The notes under the pieces were generated by a model. The model searched no databases. It worked only from the letters and a program-made list of their open reading frames with translations, and was not told the DNA's origin. Shown in pieces: positions 23,101-34,822 of a stretch of DNA of 64,000 bases (its first letter is position 1; each line of letters starts with the position of its first letter). The stretch lies in NCBI RefSeq assembly GCF_019320115.1, contig NC_089582.1, positions 117,946,657 to 118,010,656 on the forward strand, read 5' to 3'. The position numbers and the translations under genes are program-made. The stretch is from Miscanthus floridulus. Its lineage: Eukaryota > Streptophyta > Magnoliopsida > Poales > Poaceae.

Positions 23101-23339
23101 TCAAGGACCATCCTCAACGGATGGCGTGCAAAGAAGGCACGCCATACTTCAATTCATCTAGCGCGAACCCTAACCTGTTGATCGGCGCAGTGGTCGGCGG
23201 GCCGGGGGAGGATGATGCTTATGAGGATGACCGTGCAGATTTCAGGAAATCTGAGCCCACCACCTACATCAATGCTCCGTTGGTAGGAGTGCTTGCATAC
23301 TTTGTTGGCAATCCTAATCCTGGCCATACCAGACATTGA
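20142..23339 (+). CDS. Secreted endo-beta-1,4-glucanase, glycosyl hydrolase family 9
   Basis: The enzyme hydrolyses beta-1,4-glucan bonds in the cell wall; plant members act in cellulose deposition, wall loosening or abscission. Five exons join in frame: 20142-20621, 20725-21024, 22339-22500, 22603-22878 and 22995-23339, giving 520 residues without a stop. Residues 1 to about 36 form a signal peptide (hydrophobic core [14 protein letters not shown], then SCSA). The catalytic module follows: [13 protein letters not shown] (Asp99 and Asp102), [17 protein letters not shown] at the start of exon 2, [18 protein letters not shown] in exon 4, the [13 protein letters not shown] active-site signature (His433-Arg435) and [18 protein letters not shown] with the proton-donor Glu493. 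It has no N-terminal membrane anchor and no C-terminal CBM49, so it is a class B-type secreted enzyme. Intron 1 has a GC donor (CAG then GCAAGC) instead of GT; the others are GT-AG. First-exon GC content is very high, as is common in grass genes. It appears functional; the specific member is not assigned. Confidence 0.95.
21165..21401. mobile_element. Stowaway-like MITE in GH9 intron 2
   Basis: The 237-bp element begins CTCTCTCCCGCCAAGAAAA and ends with the inverted counterpart TTTTTCTAGACGGAGGGAG. It is flanked by TA on both sides (21163-21164 and 21402-21403), the Stowaway (Tc1/mariner) hallmark. It lies well away from the splice sites. Intron 2 is 1,314 bp and also has a T14 tract at 22195-22208. 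Confidence 0.8.
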
Positions 23340-23941
23340 GCATCACAAACTCTGAATCTTGGTATGTATATATTTATATATAAAGATCGAGTGGGTGTCA
23401 GTGGATGAAGTTATAGATAGGTGCAAGTGAGACAAAGTAGGATCGATGCAACTACTATCATAGGAGTGGAATTTATGCGATAAAGAGAGTTTGTCGTGCA
23501 TGGAATTTTTCGTTTTTGTTGTTGGGTTTGCACTGAATTTGTTTGTGCAAGTGGCATTTTTACTGTACTAGTATAGTCATGGGTGAAAAATATTGTACTT
23601 TGGTTTCTAATTTGAAAGGTTCTAATGGAACTCATAGCTTGAAAATCTAAATTTCATATGGAAGAATCATGGTGTCCTGAAACTGCGCAGATAAATGCTG
23701 ATAATTTGTAGAGCGCAGCCTCCGTTGCTCAGGTTAAAGGACATCACAGCTCTTCCCTCTTGGACCTCAGAGGCTGAGACAAAAGAAGTGCTCGCCATCA
23801 CCATGTGTGCATATATTGCCAAAACACGATAACAAGAGCGGTTTCATATTTCAGAGTTCAGACCAGTCACGCAGCGTCAGTCTGAGATTTCAATGTCGAA
23901 GAATTTTCATAGATAAGTGTGCTCACCAGACAATCCATTTG
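23340..23941. other. 3' flank of the GH9 gene
   Basis: The first few hundred bases (AT-rich, with TATATATTTATATATAAAG near 23365) probably include the 3' UTR. No further gene is seen before the LINE target duplication at 23942. Confidence 0.45.
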
Positions 23942-24078
23942 ATGAAGTCACATCTTTTTTGAGTTAAACTTCGGGGGGGTCAAAGAAATCCCCACCAGAT
24001 GCCAGTAGAACCGGTTGGTGGAAGGGGGCAAGCCCTCCAAGTTACAAAGTCTTACAAAGATTCGAGTAAATGGAACGA

Positions 24079-24547
24079 TCACATGTCAAAGGTGTTTCTC
24101 CATTTGGCGGCCAGGGAAGCATTCTTCCTCGGTATGCGGCAGACCCAGGAGCGTGTTGACTCCTTGCAAGCAGCCACAAGACGACCCACGCTTTGTTCCA
24201 AACCTCTGAAGACCACCTCGTTGCGGTGTTTCCAAATTTCCCAGCAGCATAGGATGATGATGGGGTGGGCAACGTCAAGATGAATCCTCGGTGGCATGAG
24301 CGATTCCCATAGCTGTGTCACCGGAGCTATCCCTTCCGGCGCCCAGCCTATAGCATGCCAGAAGGTAGTAACGAAGCTGCAACCTGAAAAAATATGGTCT
24401 GCCGACTCGTCCGCAGCCCCCACAAATCTCACAGGTAGCATGTTGAAGTAGGTTCTTGCGAACGAGGCAGGTTTTGCAGTTGATCCTGTTCTTTGTGAGT
24501 AGCCAGGCGAAGAGCTTTACCCTTGGCGGCGCGAACGAGTGCCAGAC
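24079..24547 (-). pseudogene. LINE ORF2 C-terminal zf-RVT domain (distal part)
   Basis: It begins right at the Reina target site with a WHSFAPPRVKLFAWLL motif. It continues with NRINCKTCLVRKNLL, CEICGG and, after a frameshift, ESADHIFSGCSF and a WEIWKHRNEVVF motif. These are the features of the reverse-transcriptase zinc-binding domain in plant LINEs. The reading joins to FKFV just right of the Reina element (about 30032), so the domain was split by that insertion. Confidence 0.85.
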
Positions 24548-24831
24548 TGACATGCCCCGTTGCCGCCGGCAATCGCCGCCGACGTGAGGAGTCCAGGAAG
24601 CACCGAGAGATGAGGAAACGGGAAGAGGAATCTTCCTCTTTCACCGATCTTAGATTTCAGAAATTCGATGAGTCTTACAGCAACACAACGCACGCTTAAA
24701 ACATACCCCTTGGCCTATGGCCCACATGTCATACTCTATCTATTACATAACTGCTAGAATCCGTCTTCTGGCTTCCTTCACGACTTCCTTGGTTTACGCC
24801 TTCTTCAACTCACGGTGTACCAGGTCTGACA
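24548..24831 (-). repeat. Reina-like 3' LTR
   Basis: The 284-bp LTR runs TGACATGCCCCG...GGTCTGACA. It differs from 29743-30026 by C/T at the CTTCCTCTTT position and A/G at the CAGCAACACA position. A purine tract (GGCGGGAGGAGA on the minus strand, 24832-24843) adjoins it as the polypurine tract. Confidence 0.93.
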
Positions 24832-25655
24832 TCTCCTCCCGCCGAAGATGATGCTTGACCCCAAGCAGGTGCATGCGGAAACCGTTGACGAAGAACGTTG
24901 TAGTCTTCCCAGGTTGTTGAGGTCGGTGGCAGACCTGTCCACTGAATGAGCACCTGTGGAATAGCGGCATTCCCGCGCTTGACCAATCGGCGCTCAAGTA
25001 CCTTCCCAGGCAGGGCCGCCGTGGCCTCAATATCAGTAGTAAATGGAAGCTCAGAGAAAACTGGTGTATACGCTGCAACAAAAGGTTTAAGCTGTGAAAC
25101 ATGAAATACATCATGAATCTTACTGTCGTCTAGAAGTTTCAGGCGATAGGCCACCCGCCCAATGCGTTCAGTAACCAGATAGGGCCCGAAATACTTGTAG
25201 GACAGTTTAGGGAATGGCCACGGAACTCTGTGTGTACGGTTGCAGCTTCAAGAGTACTTGGTCACCCACTTGGAACTCAAGGTCAGTACGATGTTTGTCA
25301 GCCATCACCTTGATCCTGTTCTGTGCCCGTGCCAAATTCTCCTTGAGGGCCTTCAAATGGAGTTCCCTGTTCTCTACCAGTTCAGCTACTATGACTGGTG
25401 TTGTCTGTTGTATAATAGGAGCAGCTCCAACCTTTGGATCATAGCCATATAAAGCCTTGAATGGAGAACATCCAAGAGAAGTATGGTAAGTACAATTATA
25501 CCACAGCTGTGCTAAAGATAGCCAAGAGTGCCAGGTTTTGGGTGAGTCTTGGACAGCACACCGCAGGTACAGTTCAAGACACTGATTGACTCTCTCAGTC
25601 TGTCCATCACTCTGGGGATGGTAAGCAGTGCTAAGCTGGAGGTTGACTCGGCAAA
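24794..25655 (-). pseudogene. Reina integrase C-terminus and chromodomain
   Basis: From about 25655 leftward the frame reads an integrase tail (HPQSDGQTERVNQ-type region, PFKALYGYDP, KYFGPY, KLLDDSKIHDVFHVSQLKP). It ends with a chromodomain containing LIQWTGLPPTSTTWEDYNVL. In chromoviruses the chromodomain steers integration into particular chromatin. The catalytic core that should precede this is missing: the zinc-binding start (HSSAIGGHSGTKATYQRLKTHF) joins directly to the HPQSDGQ region near 25650, an estimated loss of several hundred bases, with the frame changed. Confidence 0.85.
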
Positions 25656-27150
25656 GTGAGTCTTGAGTCGCTGGTATGTTGCTTTAGTACCTGAGTGACC
25701 TCCAATAGCGCTAGAATGGAAAGCTGCTATAATCTTTGTCTGTAAGGCTGAGTTTTGAGCAATCCAGAGCTTGTTCTTGTACCTGATGACACCATTGTCC
25801 AAGCTGTACCCTACCATATCAGGGCTGTGAATAGCCAGTTGGGTCAGCAGCTTCTGGGCCCTTGGATCAGTTGCATAAGAATGAAGTACTTCCTGCAACC
25901 AATCAGGTTTGACCATAGAAACAGCCTGTAAGGTGTGGAGGTGAGCCACCCTGGATAGGGCATCGGCTGCCAAGTTGTCCTTCCCTTTTTTATAAACAAT
26001 TCTAAACTGCAGCCCCATCAGTCTGGTCATGGCATTCCTTTGCATATCAGAATGCAGGTTCTGTTCCTGGAGATAAGCTAAGGACTTGTGGTCTGTCAAA
26101 ATAACAAATTCTTGTCTTTGTAGATAGTGTCTCCATCTTTCAACTGCCATAATCAATGCCAAGAACTCTTTCTCATAAATGGAGAGATGTTTGTGCTTTT
26201 CCCCCAAGGCTTTGCTAAGAAAAGCAATTGGTTGTCCCTTTTGCATCAAAACTGCCCCAATACCATCTGCACAAGCATCTGTTTCCACAGTGAATGGTTC
26301 TTGGAAATTGGGTAGGGTGAGAACTAGAGTATGGGACATAGCAATCTTTAACTCATCAAATGCTGTCTGTGCATTTGGATTCCACTGGAACTGCTTGTGC
26401 CTTAATAGATTGGTCAGTGGTTTTGCAATGATGCCATAACCCTTCACAAACTTTCTATAATATCCTGTTAACCCCAGAAAGGCTCTCAGTTCTGTAAAAG
26501 TTGTTGGTGTGGGCCAGTGAACCATAGCTGCTGTCTTCTAAGGATCAGTGGCTACCCCATCAGCTGATATAATGTGGCCCAAGTATTCCAACTGGCTTTG
26601 AGCAAAGGAGCATTTGGACTGCTTCAAATAAAGCTGATTGGCCAACAGTGTCTGGAGAACCAGCTGTAAATGTGTCTGGTGTTCTTGTAAGGATTTGCTA
26701 TATATGAGAATATCATCTAAGAACACTAGGACAAATTGCCTCAGAAAAGGTTGAAGAACTTGGTTCATGATGCACTGGAAAGTGGCTGGTGCATTAGTGA
26801 GCCCAAATGGCATTACCTTGAACTGATAATGGCCCTGATGTGTTTTGAAAGCAGTCTTGTACTCATCTTCAGGTAACATTCTCACCTGGTGATACCCTGA
26901 TCTCATGTCCAACTTAGTGAATATTTCTGCTCCAGACAACTCATCAAGAATCTCTTCAATAACTGGCATTGGAAATCTATTCTTAATAGTCATGTCATTC
27001 AACTTTCTGTAGTCCACACAAAAGCGCCAAGACCCATCTTTTTTTTTGACTAGGAGGACAGGGGAAGCAAAAGGGCTATGGCTGTGGGTGATTAACCCAG
27101 CCAGTAACAGTTTCTGGACCTGCTGTTCTATTTCAGTTTTGTGTTGAGGA
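25650..27150 (-). pseudogene. Reina reverse transcriptase and RNase H
   Basis: The frame from about 27150 has the RT motifs FCVDYRKLND, FTKLDMRSGYHQVRM, KVMPFGLTNAPATFQ and the catalytic FLDDILIYS. After DGVATDP there is an in-frame stop near 26538. It then continues in MVHWPTPTTFTELRAFLGL to the RNase H (FTVETDACADGIGAVLMQ, LTDHKSLAYLQEQ, NLAADALSR) and the integrase zinc-binding region. Order and motifs are standard Ty3/Gypsy. Confidence 0.92.
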
Positions 27151-27236
27151 GAATAGTGGTAAGGTCTGACATTGATAGGTATAGCTCCAGGGATGAGTGG
27201 GATGGAATGATCATAGCTCCGGGATGGTGGTAGTGT

Positions 27237-29034
27237 CTAGGGATCACTGAAAACTTGGCTATGTTGATCAAGAATGTGTTGTATAGATGGAGGTGGTTCG
27301 GCTGGTGGAAGGTTGGGTGGAGATAAGGTGGCATGGGTGGTTTTTACAATAACAAAAGCCCAACTGTTATTGCCTTTGGTGTCTTTGTATAACTTACTGG
27401 CCGATATGGGTTTGGCTTGCAAAGGAGGGGAGATAATGCCCTGGAGCTTAACTGGTTTGTTGTGGATGTGGAACTTGAGAGTTTTGTTGGACCAATCCAC
27501 CTCCATAGGGCCTTGTTGCTTAAGCCAGTCATAGCCCAAGATGGCATCATAAGTAGTCATGTCCAAGACTATCATATCACAGCCTAGAGTATGCCCCTGA
27601 ATATACCACTGTAAGTTCTTTACTTTGGCTGTAGTAGTCAACATGTCTCCATTAGCCAATCTGACTGTCCTTGTGGGAATTGTTACAGTATCTAACTTGG
27701 CCAATTTTACAAAGTTGGAACTGATGAAACTATGTGAACTGTCAGAATCTAACAAGGTAAGCATCACTTTATCTTGCACAAGGGCTTTGAGCTTCATAGA
27801 GTTGTCAGTATCCATACTAGAGAGTGCATTCAGAGATAAGTGATAGAAATCTTGTGCAAGAGTCTCTTCAATAGCTAGCTGATTCAGCATATCTTCTGTA
27901 ATTTCCTCTTTGTTTGTGTCTAGATCATTGATAACCAAGGCATGAACTTGAGCCTTGTGACGTTTGGGACAAGTGTCTTGGTGGCCAGGTTCATATTTAT
28001 CACCACAAGCAAAACACAGATTGTTAGCACGTCTGTAATCTCTCAACTGCCTAAGTCTTTGCAGATTGGCATTGTTGGTCTGAGGACTAGGAGTGTCCTG
28101 CTTCTGAAACTGTGGCTTGGGAGCAGTAGTGTTCTTGTTATATTTGGCCCTGGTTCTCTCTTGGGTTCTCTGCTGGATCTTGGCAATTAGAGCTGCCCTG
28201 TCAACTTTGAGTGGGACTTGGGGCTCTACCGCTGCTCTGATGTCATCCTTGAGACCGGCTACATAAGCTAAAGCAAAGAAAACCTCATCATAGTGGCTGT
28301 TGTGCATGGTAATGTTATATTGCAGTGCCTGAAACGCCAAAGTGTACTCTTCCACGGTACCACTTTGCTTGAGAGCTAGCAGATCAGTGATGGCTGTACG
28401 AAAATCATCTATCCCAAACTTGGACAGAACGACTGAACAGAATGCAGTCCAGGAGGGCCAAGTGCGACCCTGTTTGTAGGCTTGCCACCATTTGGCAGCA
28501 TTGTCCTGTAAATGCATTGTGGCATATGTGACCTTCATCTCCTCTTCGGTCTTGTAGATTCTGAAGTAGTTATCACAGTTGTCCAGCCATATCTTGGGAT
28601 GGTTGCCATCAAAAGTTGGAAATTGCATCTTGGGAAGTGCATGGTGATGTGTGGAATCCTTCTGGTGATGGCTCAGTCTTCACTACATAGTCTTTGTGAG
28701 CAAAGATGTTGTCAAAATGTGCCTCTTCCGCAGAGCCCAGCGAAATATTCTCTGATTGATGTAGTGCAGCCTCATTCTCCATCTGACGTAGTGTTAGCGA
28801 AGCCACTGCTTGTCCATTTGCCTGTACTTGCTTGGATATGAGTTTCTGCTCTGCCTTTGTTTCATCCACACTTTGCTTCAACTGCTGTTGGATCAGACTG
28901 ATATCATTCATTTGTTTGAACACGAGGTCGAAATTGTCCATGACTTGCTCCCAGCGACTCTTTTCATCATCCGTGTTGGTCGACATGGCTTCGAGGATGA
29001 ACTTGGTCTGAACCGAAGGCTTAGGAGGAGCCAT
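27237..29034 (-). pseudogene. Reina gag and protease
   Basis: The N-terminal part (29034-28609) starts at an ATG with MAPPKPSVQTKF and has a coiled-coil-like stretch. A frameshift near 28620 leads to the gag core (28628 on, FDGNHPKIWLDNCDNYFRIY, WWQAYK). A knuckle-like CFACGDKYEPGHQDTC follows, then the protease. The protease motif reads LLDSDSSHSFI, where D-S/T-G is expected; Gly to Asp in the active-site triad would be expected to inactivate it. A stop follows QVFSDP at 27237. Confidence 0.88.
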
Positions 29035-29727
29035 CGTGAAGAAATTGAGATACCATGGACTGACTGGTGTAGTAACCGGTTTGGCCTCTGCCTCCCCAAC
29101 AATCTACCACACCAGAACTGCAGACTACGCCTGGACGCACGGCACCACCAAGGAATTTTACGCGAGAACTTGTCCCGCAACCCGAGTGTGTGAGCGCGCC
29201 CCCGCCAACGCCACCGCAACCTAATCGAGTAAGAATGCTACGGAATTTTACACGGGAACTTATCCCGCAACCCTCGCAATCCTCGAATGAGTGCCAAAGT
29301 AACTCGTATCTGCCGCCGCCTCCAAATCGATGCCGAACTCTAGCCGAGGAAAGATGACGTAGGATTTGGTGGGTGGGAATTGGTGTGTTGTGGATGGGTG
29401 GAGATGGAAAATGCAGAGCTCAGGTGAAGTGTTGCCACTGCCGGAGCCGACCCAGTTCAACCCAAAGGAGGGACCTATGGTTCCTTCCGTCGAACACCTC
29501 GAGGGCGTTAACGGATATCCCCTGCCCACCGGAATTACGAACTGCAGATCAAGGCGCCCGGTCGTGTTTCGCACTAAGATGGACTGAGCAACTGCTGTGA
29601 GGTGGATTGAAGGTAGTAGGTTACCGGATGGAAGAAGTGGCGGCGCCGCTGCGAGGCAGCCGTCGCCGGATAACTAGCGCGAAGAAGAACTGCGGTCGCC
29701 CGTCGCCCCCCACGCTGAGGATACACC

Positions 29728-29740
29728 GTCTCTGATACCA
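29728..29740 (-). other. Reina primer binding site
   Basis: The minus strand reads TGGTATCAGAGAC two bases inside the 5' LTR, complementary to the initiator tRNA-Met 3' end. Confidence 0.88.
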
Positions 29741-29742
29741 AC

Positions 29743-30026
29743 TGACATGCCCCGTTGCCGCCGGCAATCGCCGCCGACGTGAGGAGTCCAGGAAGCACCG
29801 AGAGATGAGGAAACGGGAAGAGGAATCTTCTTCTTTCACCGATCTTAGATTTCAGAAATTCGATGAGTCTTACAGCGACACAACGCACGCTTAAAACATA
29901 CCCCTTGGCCTATGGCCCACATGTCATACTCTATCTATTACATAACTGCTAGAATCCGTCTTCTGGCTTCCTTCACGACTTCCTTGGTTTACGCCTTCTT
30001 CAACTCACGGTGTACCAGGTCTGACA
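29743..30026 (-). repeat. Reina-like 5' LTR
   Basis: The 284-bp LTR is nearly identical to 24548-24831. Right-hand flank CAGAC repeats the left-hand flank. Confidence 0.93.
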
Positions 30027-30031
30027 CAGAC

Positions 30032-33000
30032 GAATTTGAAGGCGGGGGACGTCTGATCGCCCTGAGTGGACGCCTTGTAGATGAAGCTGGTCAGGAGCTT
30101 CCCGGCGGCATCCTAGAGTAGGCTAGATCTCTGGTCCGGGGCGTTGTCAAGCTCGACGTCCATTAGAAGCGTGTCGAGCAGCTGTAGATCGTCGGCGGCT
30201 TGGCTGGACAGTCGCCGTTGCAGCATGTTATGAAGGCCGCCATGGACGATGTCGCGCACGGATGTGGCTCGGCCGACAAAGTGACTGAAGAGCGCCGGCA
30301 TTTTCGCCGCCAGCGGTTCGTCCGTGAGCCATGTGTCATGCCAAAAGGAGGTGTCTTCTCCGTTCCCCACCGAGACCGTCGTGATGTGTTGGTAGGCGGG
30401 AAGTAGATCGCGTATGGCCGCCCAGTGCGTGCCGGCCATGTCGCCCGTGAGGTCGGCGAGGTATAGCTGGCTGCGCGCCCACATAGCCCACGCCTAGCCT
30501 TGCGGGTGGTGTAGGCGATGTACCAACTGCAGAAGTAGACAGGCGTTATGGGTGTCCACTGTCCAGCCACTTGACGCCTAGACCCTCATCCTCATTGGCT
30601 TGATAGACCATCTCCCAGGCCACCAAACACTTCGCGCCGGTGGCCTTGTCCGTCCCGGACCACAGGAAGGCACGGCGGCGGGCGTCGATCGCGGCGACAA
30701 CCACGGGGGGAGTAGCATGGCGCCCATGGCGTAGTTGGGGACTCCGGTGAGGACGGCGTTGACGAGGACCACTCTGCCCGCCATGGCCAGCAGCATGGCC
30801 TGCCAGCCCGCTAGGTACCGATCCACCTTGGCAATGAGCGGAGCGAACGCCGAAAGCGGGAGCTTGACATTGGAGAGCGGCAGTCCCAGGTAGGTTTGGG
30901 GAAAACTGCCGACGTTGCAGTTGAGAACGCCTAGGAAATCCTCGATGGCCCCCTCCGGCAAGTGCATCGACGTGATAGTGCTCTTGTCATAGTTGATCTT
31001 GAGGCCGGTCGCCGACGAGAACATGTCGAGGAGCTGTTTGAGCCTGGCAACACCTCGGGTCTCCGCCCTGAGGAGAATGATGGTGTCGTCGGCGTACTGG
31101 AGGACTGGGCATGGACCATCGGCCATTGGGTGTCGGACCGAGCCATCAAACTTGAGTAGCCGCTGTAGAACATCTGCCACCAGGAGGAATAGGTACGGGG
31201 ACAAGGCGTTGCCCTGCCTCAGACCCCACCTACACTGTATCCACGGCCCCGGGACACCGTTGACAAGCACGGCCGACCTTGAGGTGGAGAGTAGCAGCCG
31301 CATCCACCTTCTCCATTTCTCTAGGAAGCCCCGGGCCTCCAGTATCTTCAATAAGCTGTCCCAGTTTACGGAGTCGAAAGCTTTTGCGAAGTCCAGTTTG
31401 ATCACCAGCGTTAAGACGCGGCGTCTATGGCAGCGCTGCACCAATTCAGCCGCTAGAACGAAGTTTTCTAAGATGGACCTTCCCCGGATGAACCCCGTCT
31501 GGTCCACGTCGATGAGGCGGGAGATTTGTTGTTGGAGACGCGAGGTGAGCAGCTTGGTCAGGATCTTTACCGGGCAGTTCTGTAGCGATACCGGTTTGAA
31601 GGCTGACGGTGTGGCAGCAGCTTCCGTCTTTGGGATTAGCACGATGAGCGCGCGGTTGATGCGTTGTAGGTCAACCTGTTCGTCGTGGAACGCCCGGAGG
31701 AAGCGCATGACCGCCGGCTTAGCGGTCGACTAGGCGGCAGCGTAGAAGCCCGGGCCGACGCCGTCGGGGCCCGGTGCGCTGTCGGCGCACATTGCGCGGG
31801 CCGCGCTCCGGGCTTCTTCGTCCGTGAACGGGACCAGTAGGGGGCCCTGTTCTGCCCGTTGGTGGCCGTTGTAGAGGTGGTGAAGGTCGAACTCCCAGCT
31901 TATGTCCACCTCACCGCCTAGAATGGTGGAGTAGTAGGTGGTGAGCGCGGTCACCTTGTCGTCGTGGGCTACCAGCGTCGCGCCGTCGATCTGCAGAGCG
32001 CGAATTGCGTTCCGTCGAGACCGACAGGACGCTCTGACATGGAAGTAGCATGTGTTGGCATCGTCCTCGCGCAGGGCACGGAACTTGCCCCATTGCTTCC
32101 AATACAACGCCCTCTACGCCACGATGAGTCCCACCTTTTCCCTGCAAAGATTACGGAGGCGTCGTTCTCCGGCCGACAGAGCTCGAGTTTCCTCGAACAC
32201 GTCCAGCATTAGTATAATGAAAGAGGCGTTATGGTAATCAAATGGCCACGAGAAGTGTTTGCGGGACCAGGTCTTGGCGGCATGCTGGAAGGCCTTGATC
32301 CGCGCGACGAGCTCGCCGGCCGGTTCGTTCGTGACCCAAGCGTTAGACCAAGCGGGTGTGGTGGAGGGGAGGAAGCCTGGGCATTTTAGCCAGGCATTTT
32401 CAAAGCAGAACCGACGTGATTTTGGAATGGAAGTTGGGAGGTTGAGGATTAGAGGTATGTGGTCGGAGGTGGATCCAATGCGCGAGGTGAGGCAGGCATT
32501 GGGGAAGACGGCAGCGAGGGCGTTGTTGATGAACGCACGGTCTAGCCTCGCCAAGGTCGGGGAGTCTCTCTTGCTGGACCAAGTGTATAGACGGTCAAGG
32601 AGTGGTAGCTCGATCAGAGAGAGCCCGTCGACCGCGCTATTGAACTTGTCCGCCAGCCTCCAATCAAAGTTGACAGTGTTCTTGTCCACTGTTGACCTAG
32701 TCAGGTTGAAGTCACCGATGGCCAACCAGTTGGAGTCCGCAGGCTGTGCAATAGACGTTCAATGTCGCGGTGATCGGAGGGAGCATAGACGTTCGTAACG
32801 GTGAAGATATGGTTGGAAGAGGTCGAGGTGAATGACACGGTAAGGCAGTGGTCGGTCTGGGAGACCACCTTAGCTAAGACCAAATCCGGATTCCAGGCCG
32901 TGACGATGCCACCGCGGGAGCCATCGGCCGGAGAGTAGACAAAGGAGCTCAGGTAAGCCGGGAGGAAGGCCTTTGCTTTTGGTCGAGTCAATTGTGTGTA

Positions 33001-33110
33001 GTTTGGATTCCTGAATGCACACAATGTGAGGGCGAGAGATGGAGATGGTGTCGCGCACCGCGTCGCATTTTTTCGGAAGGCCAAGGCCACGGACGTTCCA
33101 AGATAACAGG
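30032..33110 (-). pseudogene. LINE ORF2: endonuclease and reverse transcriptase (broken)
   Basis: Leftward from about 33110 there is an APE-type endonuclease in several frames (NVRGLGLPKK start, IVCIQESKL, SFVYSPADGSRGGIVTAWN, VTNVYAPSD, MAIGDFNLTR, TSDHIPLIL). The reverse transcriptase follows (APGPDGV, RPVSLQNC-like, DVDQTGFIRGRSI, IKLDFAKAFDSVNW, GLRQGNALSPYLF, catalytic LQYADDTIIL, TYLGLPLS). A WARSQLYLADLTG linker leads to the zf-RVT domain. Stops at about 32111 and 31728 and several frameshifts interrupt it. An intact protein would nick target DNA and prime cDNA synthesis there. Confidence 0.9.
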
Positions 33111-33699
33111 GTATAGTTAAAGCGCTATTGATTCATTAATCTAAGATTACACCAGATGGAGTCGAGGAACAAGGCGGAAAAGCATCGAAACATAAAATGG
33201 TGGAGTTGCTACGGCAGCCCACCTTCACGGACGCAGCCGGAGAGGATGGAGAAAACGTCCTGCACGCGGACAGGCTAGTTGTTGCCAGTGACGTTGAACA
33301 ACTAAAGGAGCGCAGAGCTAAGTAGCTGACCCCGGAGCGAACGCAGGCCCCGGGCCGAGGCGGTTGATAGCAAGGAGCCCTCATGGAACCGTGGCAGTGC
33401 CCGACGCCGCGACCGCCACATACCGGCGCCCGCTGCAGGAGAGGCCAGCAGCCCTGGCAAGGCGCCCAAGGTCAAGCGCCCCGATGGGGTTCTTCCTCTT
33501 GAGCAGCTTGCGTCCTGCCACCTGCTCCTTGAGGGAGGCAGAGCAGGCAACCAAGCTCTCGCGCAGAGCCTTGCGCTGAATGGCCTTGGCTGCGACAGGG
33601 ACGAACACCGCGGACTCCTTCTCGGCGAGGCGGACACTGCTGCGCTGTGGAGCCGCCTAGGGCGGCGCCCCCTCGGTGCCCTGCCTGCCGCCGGGCGTT

Positions 33700-34564
33700 A
33701 CGGGCTGCCACCAGTGCACGCCGGGCTACCAACTAGGGTTGGCGGTGGCGGCGCCGGGAGCTGGTCGTCGTCGTCATACCACGGAAGAGCGAGGAGCGGG
33801 CAGCTGACGAAGGCGGGACGGGGAGTGTCAGTTTGAAAACAAGCGGGGAATGGAATGATGATGGGGAGGCGCGGGAGAAGGGAGCGGCTTTACGAACCGG
33901 AAAAAAGTAACCGCCGACGCCAGAGAAAGGCCCAAGGCCGTCGAAGGCCCAGCCCGGCTGGCCCACCACGGCCCCATGGAGCACCGGCCCAAAAGGAGGT
34001 GCAGGCCCGTGAAGACCAGGGTGGGTGATCCCGCCGCCGTTCGCGCCACCGGGTGGGCGCGGGAAGAAGGGGCGGAGGTTCCCCAGCTCATTGAGCTGCT
34101 CCTCCCGCAGCCAAATCCGCAACACCTCGATGGTGAAGGCGATCCCAGCGACTCGCCCCGAGCACCCCGACCTGGGTTCCTGACGTAAAGGTCGTTGTGG
34201 ATCCCAGTCGCGGTGTGCCTGGCCACCACAACCCGGAGCACGGAGTGGTCGTCGCCGAGGCAAGCTGGGTCAATGTCGATGACGGTACCCAGTTTTCGGA
34301 AGCCGGCCGGGATCCCCTCCAGGTCCCAGTGCTCCTCCCGGAAGTCGACAGCCGAGACCGCCATGAGCCATTTCTGCTCGATGGTGAAGCGGTTGGACGT
34401 CTCCTCCGCGCGCTCCAAGGTGAGACGAGCGCCGTCGTGAGTGATGGGGCTGAGGCCCGTCACCGCGTCGCCGTCACCGCGGGAGCCGAAGCGCAGCATC
34501 ATGTTGCCCCGGGAGGAGGCGTGCTCCGTGAAGTGGACCGTGGGCGCACAAATCGAGAAATGGT
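33700..34564 (-). pseudogene. LINE ORF1 remnant
   Basis: The minus-strand frame from the LINE 5' end contains VHFTEHASSRGNMMLRF, WLMAVSAVDFREEHWDLEG, GFRKLGTVIDIDPACLGDD and HSVLRVVVARH. Such stretches occur in ORF1 (DUF4283-like, nucleic-acid binding) of grass LINEs. The start is missing because the element is 5'-truncated. After about 34150 the frame is lost in GC-rich sequence. The 33110-33700 part has no clear domain. Confidence 0.6.
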
Positions 34565-34726
34565 ATGAAGTCACATCTGAGTAGATACAGATAGGAAACA
34601 AACGAAAATTGGAGTTATTTTTCCGCAGCCACCAACAGGACTACAACTCTACAAGAGATGGGGAGAAATTCAACACTTCAGCTGGTAATCACCAAGGGAA
34701 AGAATCGTTAACGTCGCTATGATTGC

Positions 34727-34733
34727 TATATAA
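34727..34733 (+). promoter_or_regulatory. TATA box of the P450 gene
   Basis: TATATAA lies 96 bp before the P450 ATG and 149 bp after the LINE target duplication. The LINE therefore displaced everything upstream of a minimal promoter. Confidence 0.65.
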
Positions 34734-34822
34734 CATGACCAAGAGAAACTGAGAAACCCAATCTTTTCTTCATCAGTACTAGTAGTCATCACTCAGCAGA
34801 CTGCAGTGCAGAGCAGGACAAG

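Larger units (their letters stand above)
24548..30026 (-). mobile_element. Ty3/Gypsy chromovirus, Reina-like, defective
   Basis: This 5,479-bp element has 284-bp LTRs and the 5-bp duplication CAGAC (24543-24547 and 30027-30031). Minus-strand order is LTR, PBS, gag, protease, RT, RNase H, integrase, chromodomain, LTR. Small size, short LTRs and the chromodomain fit the Reina lineage. The integrase catalytic core is deleted and the protease motif is altered. The two LTRs differ at only two bases that I could find, so the insertion is recent. Confidence 0.93.
23956..34564 (-). mobile_element. L1-type LINE, 5'-truncated, split by a Reina-like element
   Basis: The insertion is flanked by the 14-bp duplication ATGAAGTCACATCT (23942-23955 and 34565-34578). 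A short A tract (T5 on the plus strand) follows the left copy, which marks the 3' end of a minus-strand LINE. Without the nested element it is about 5.1 kb. Reading leftward it has ORF1 remnants, an endonuclease, reverse transcriptase with YADD, and a C-terminal zf-RVT region. The 5' end starts inside ORF1, as expected from incomplete reverse transcription. Stops and frameshifts make it inactive. Confidence 0.93.
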
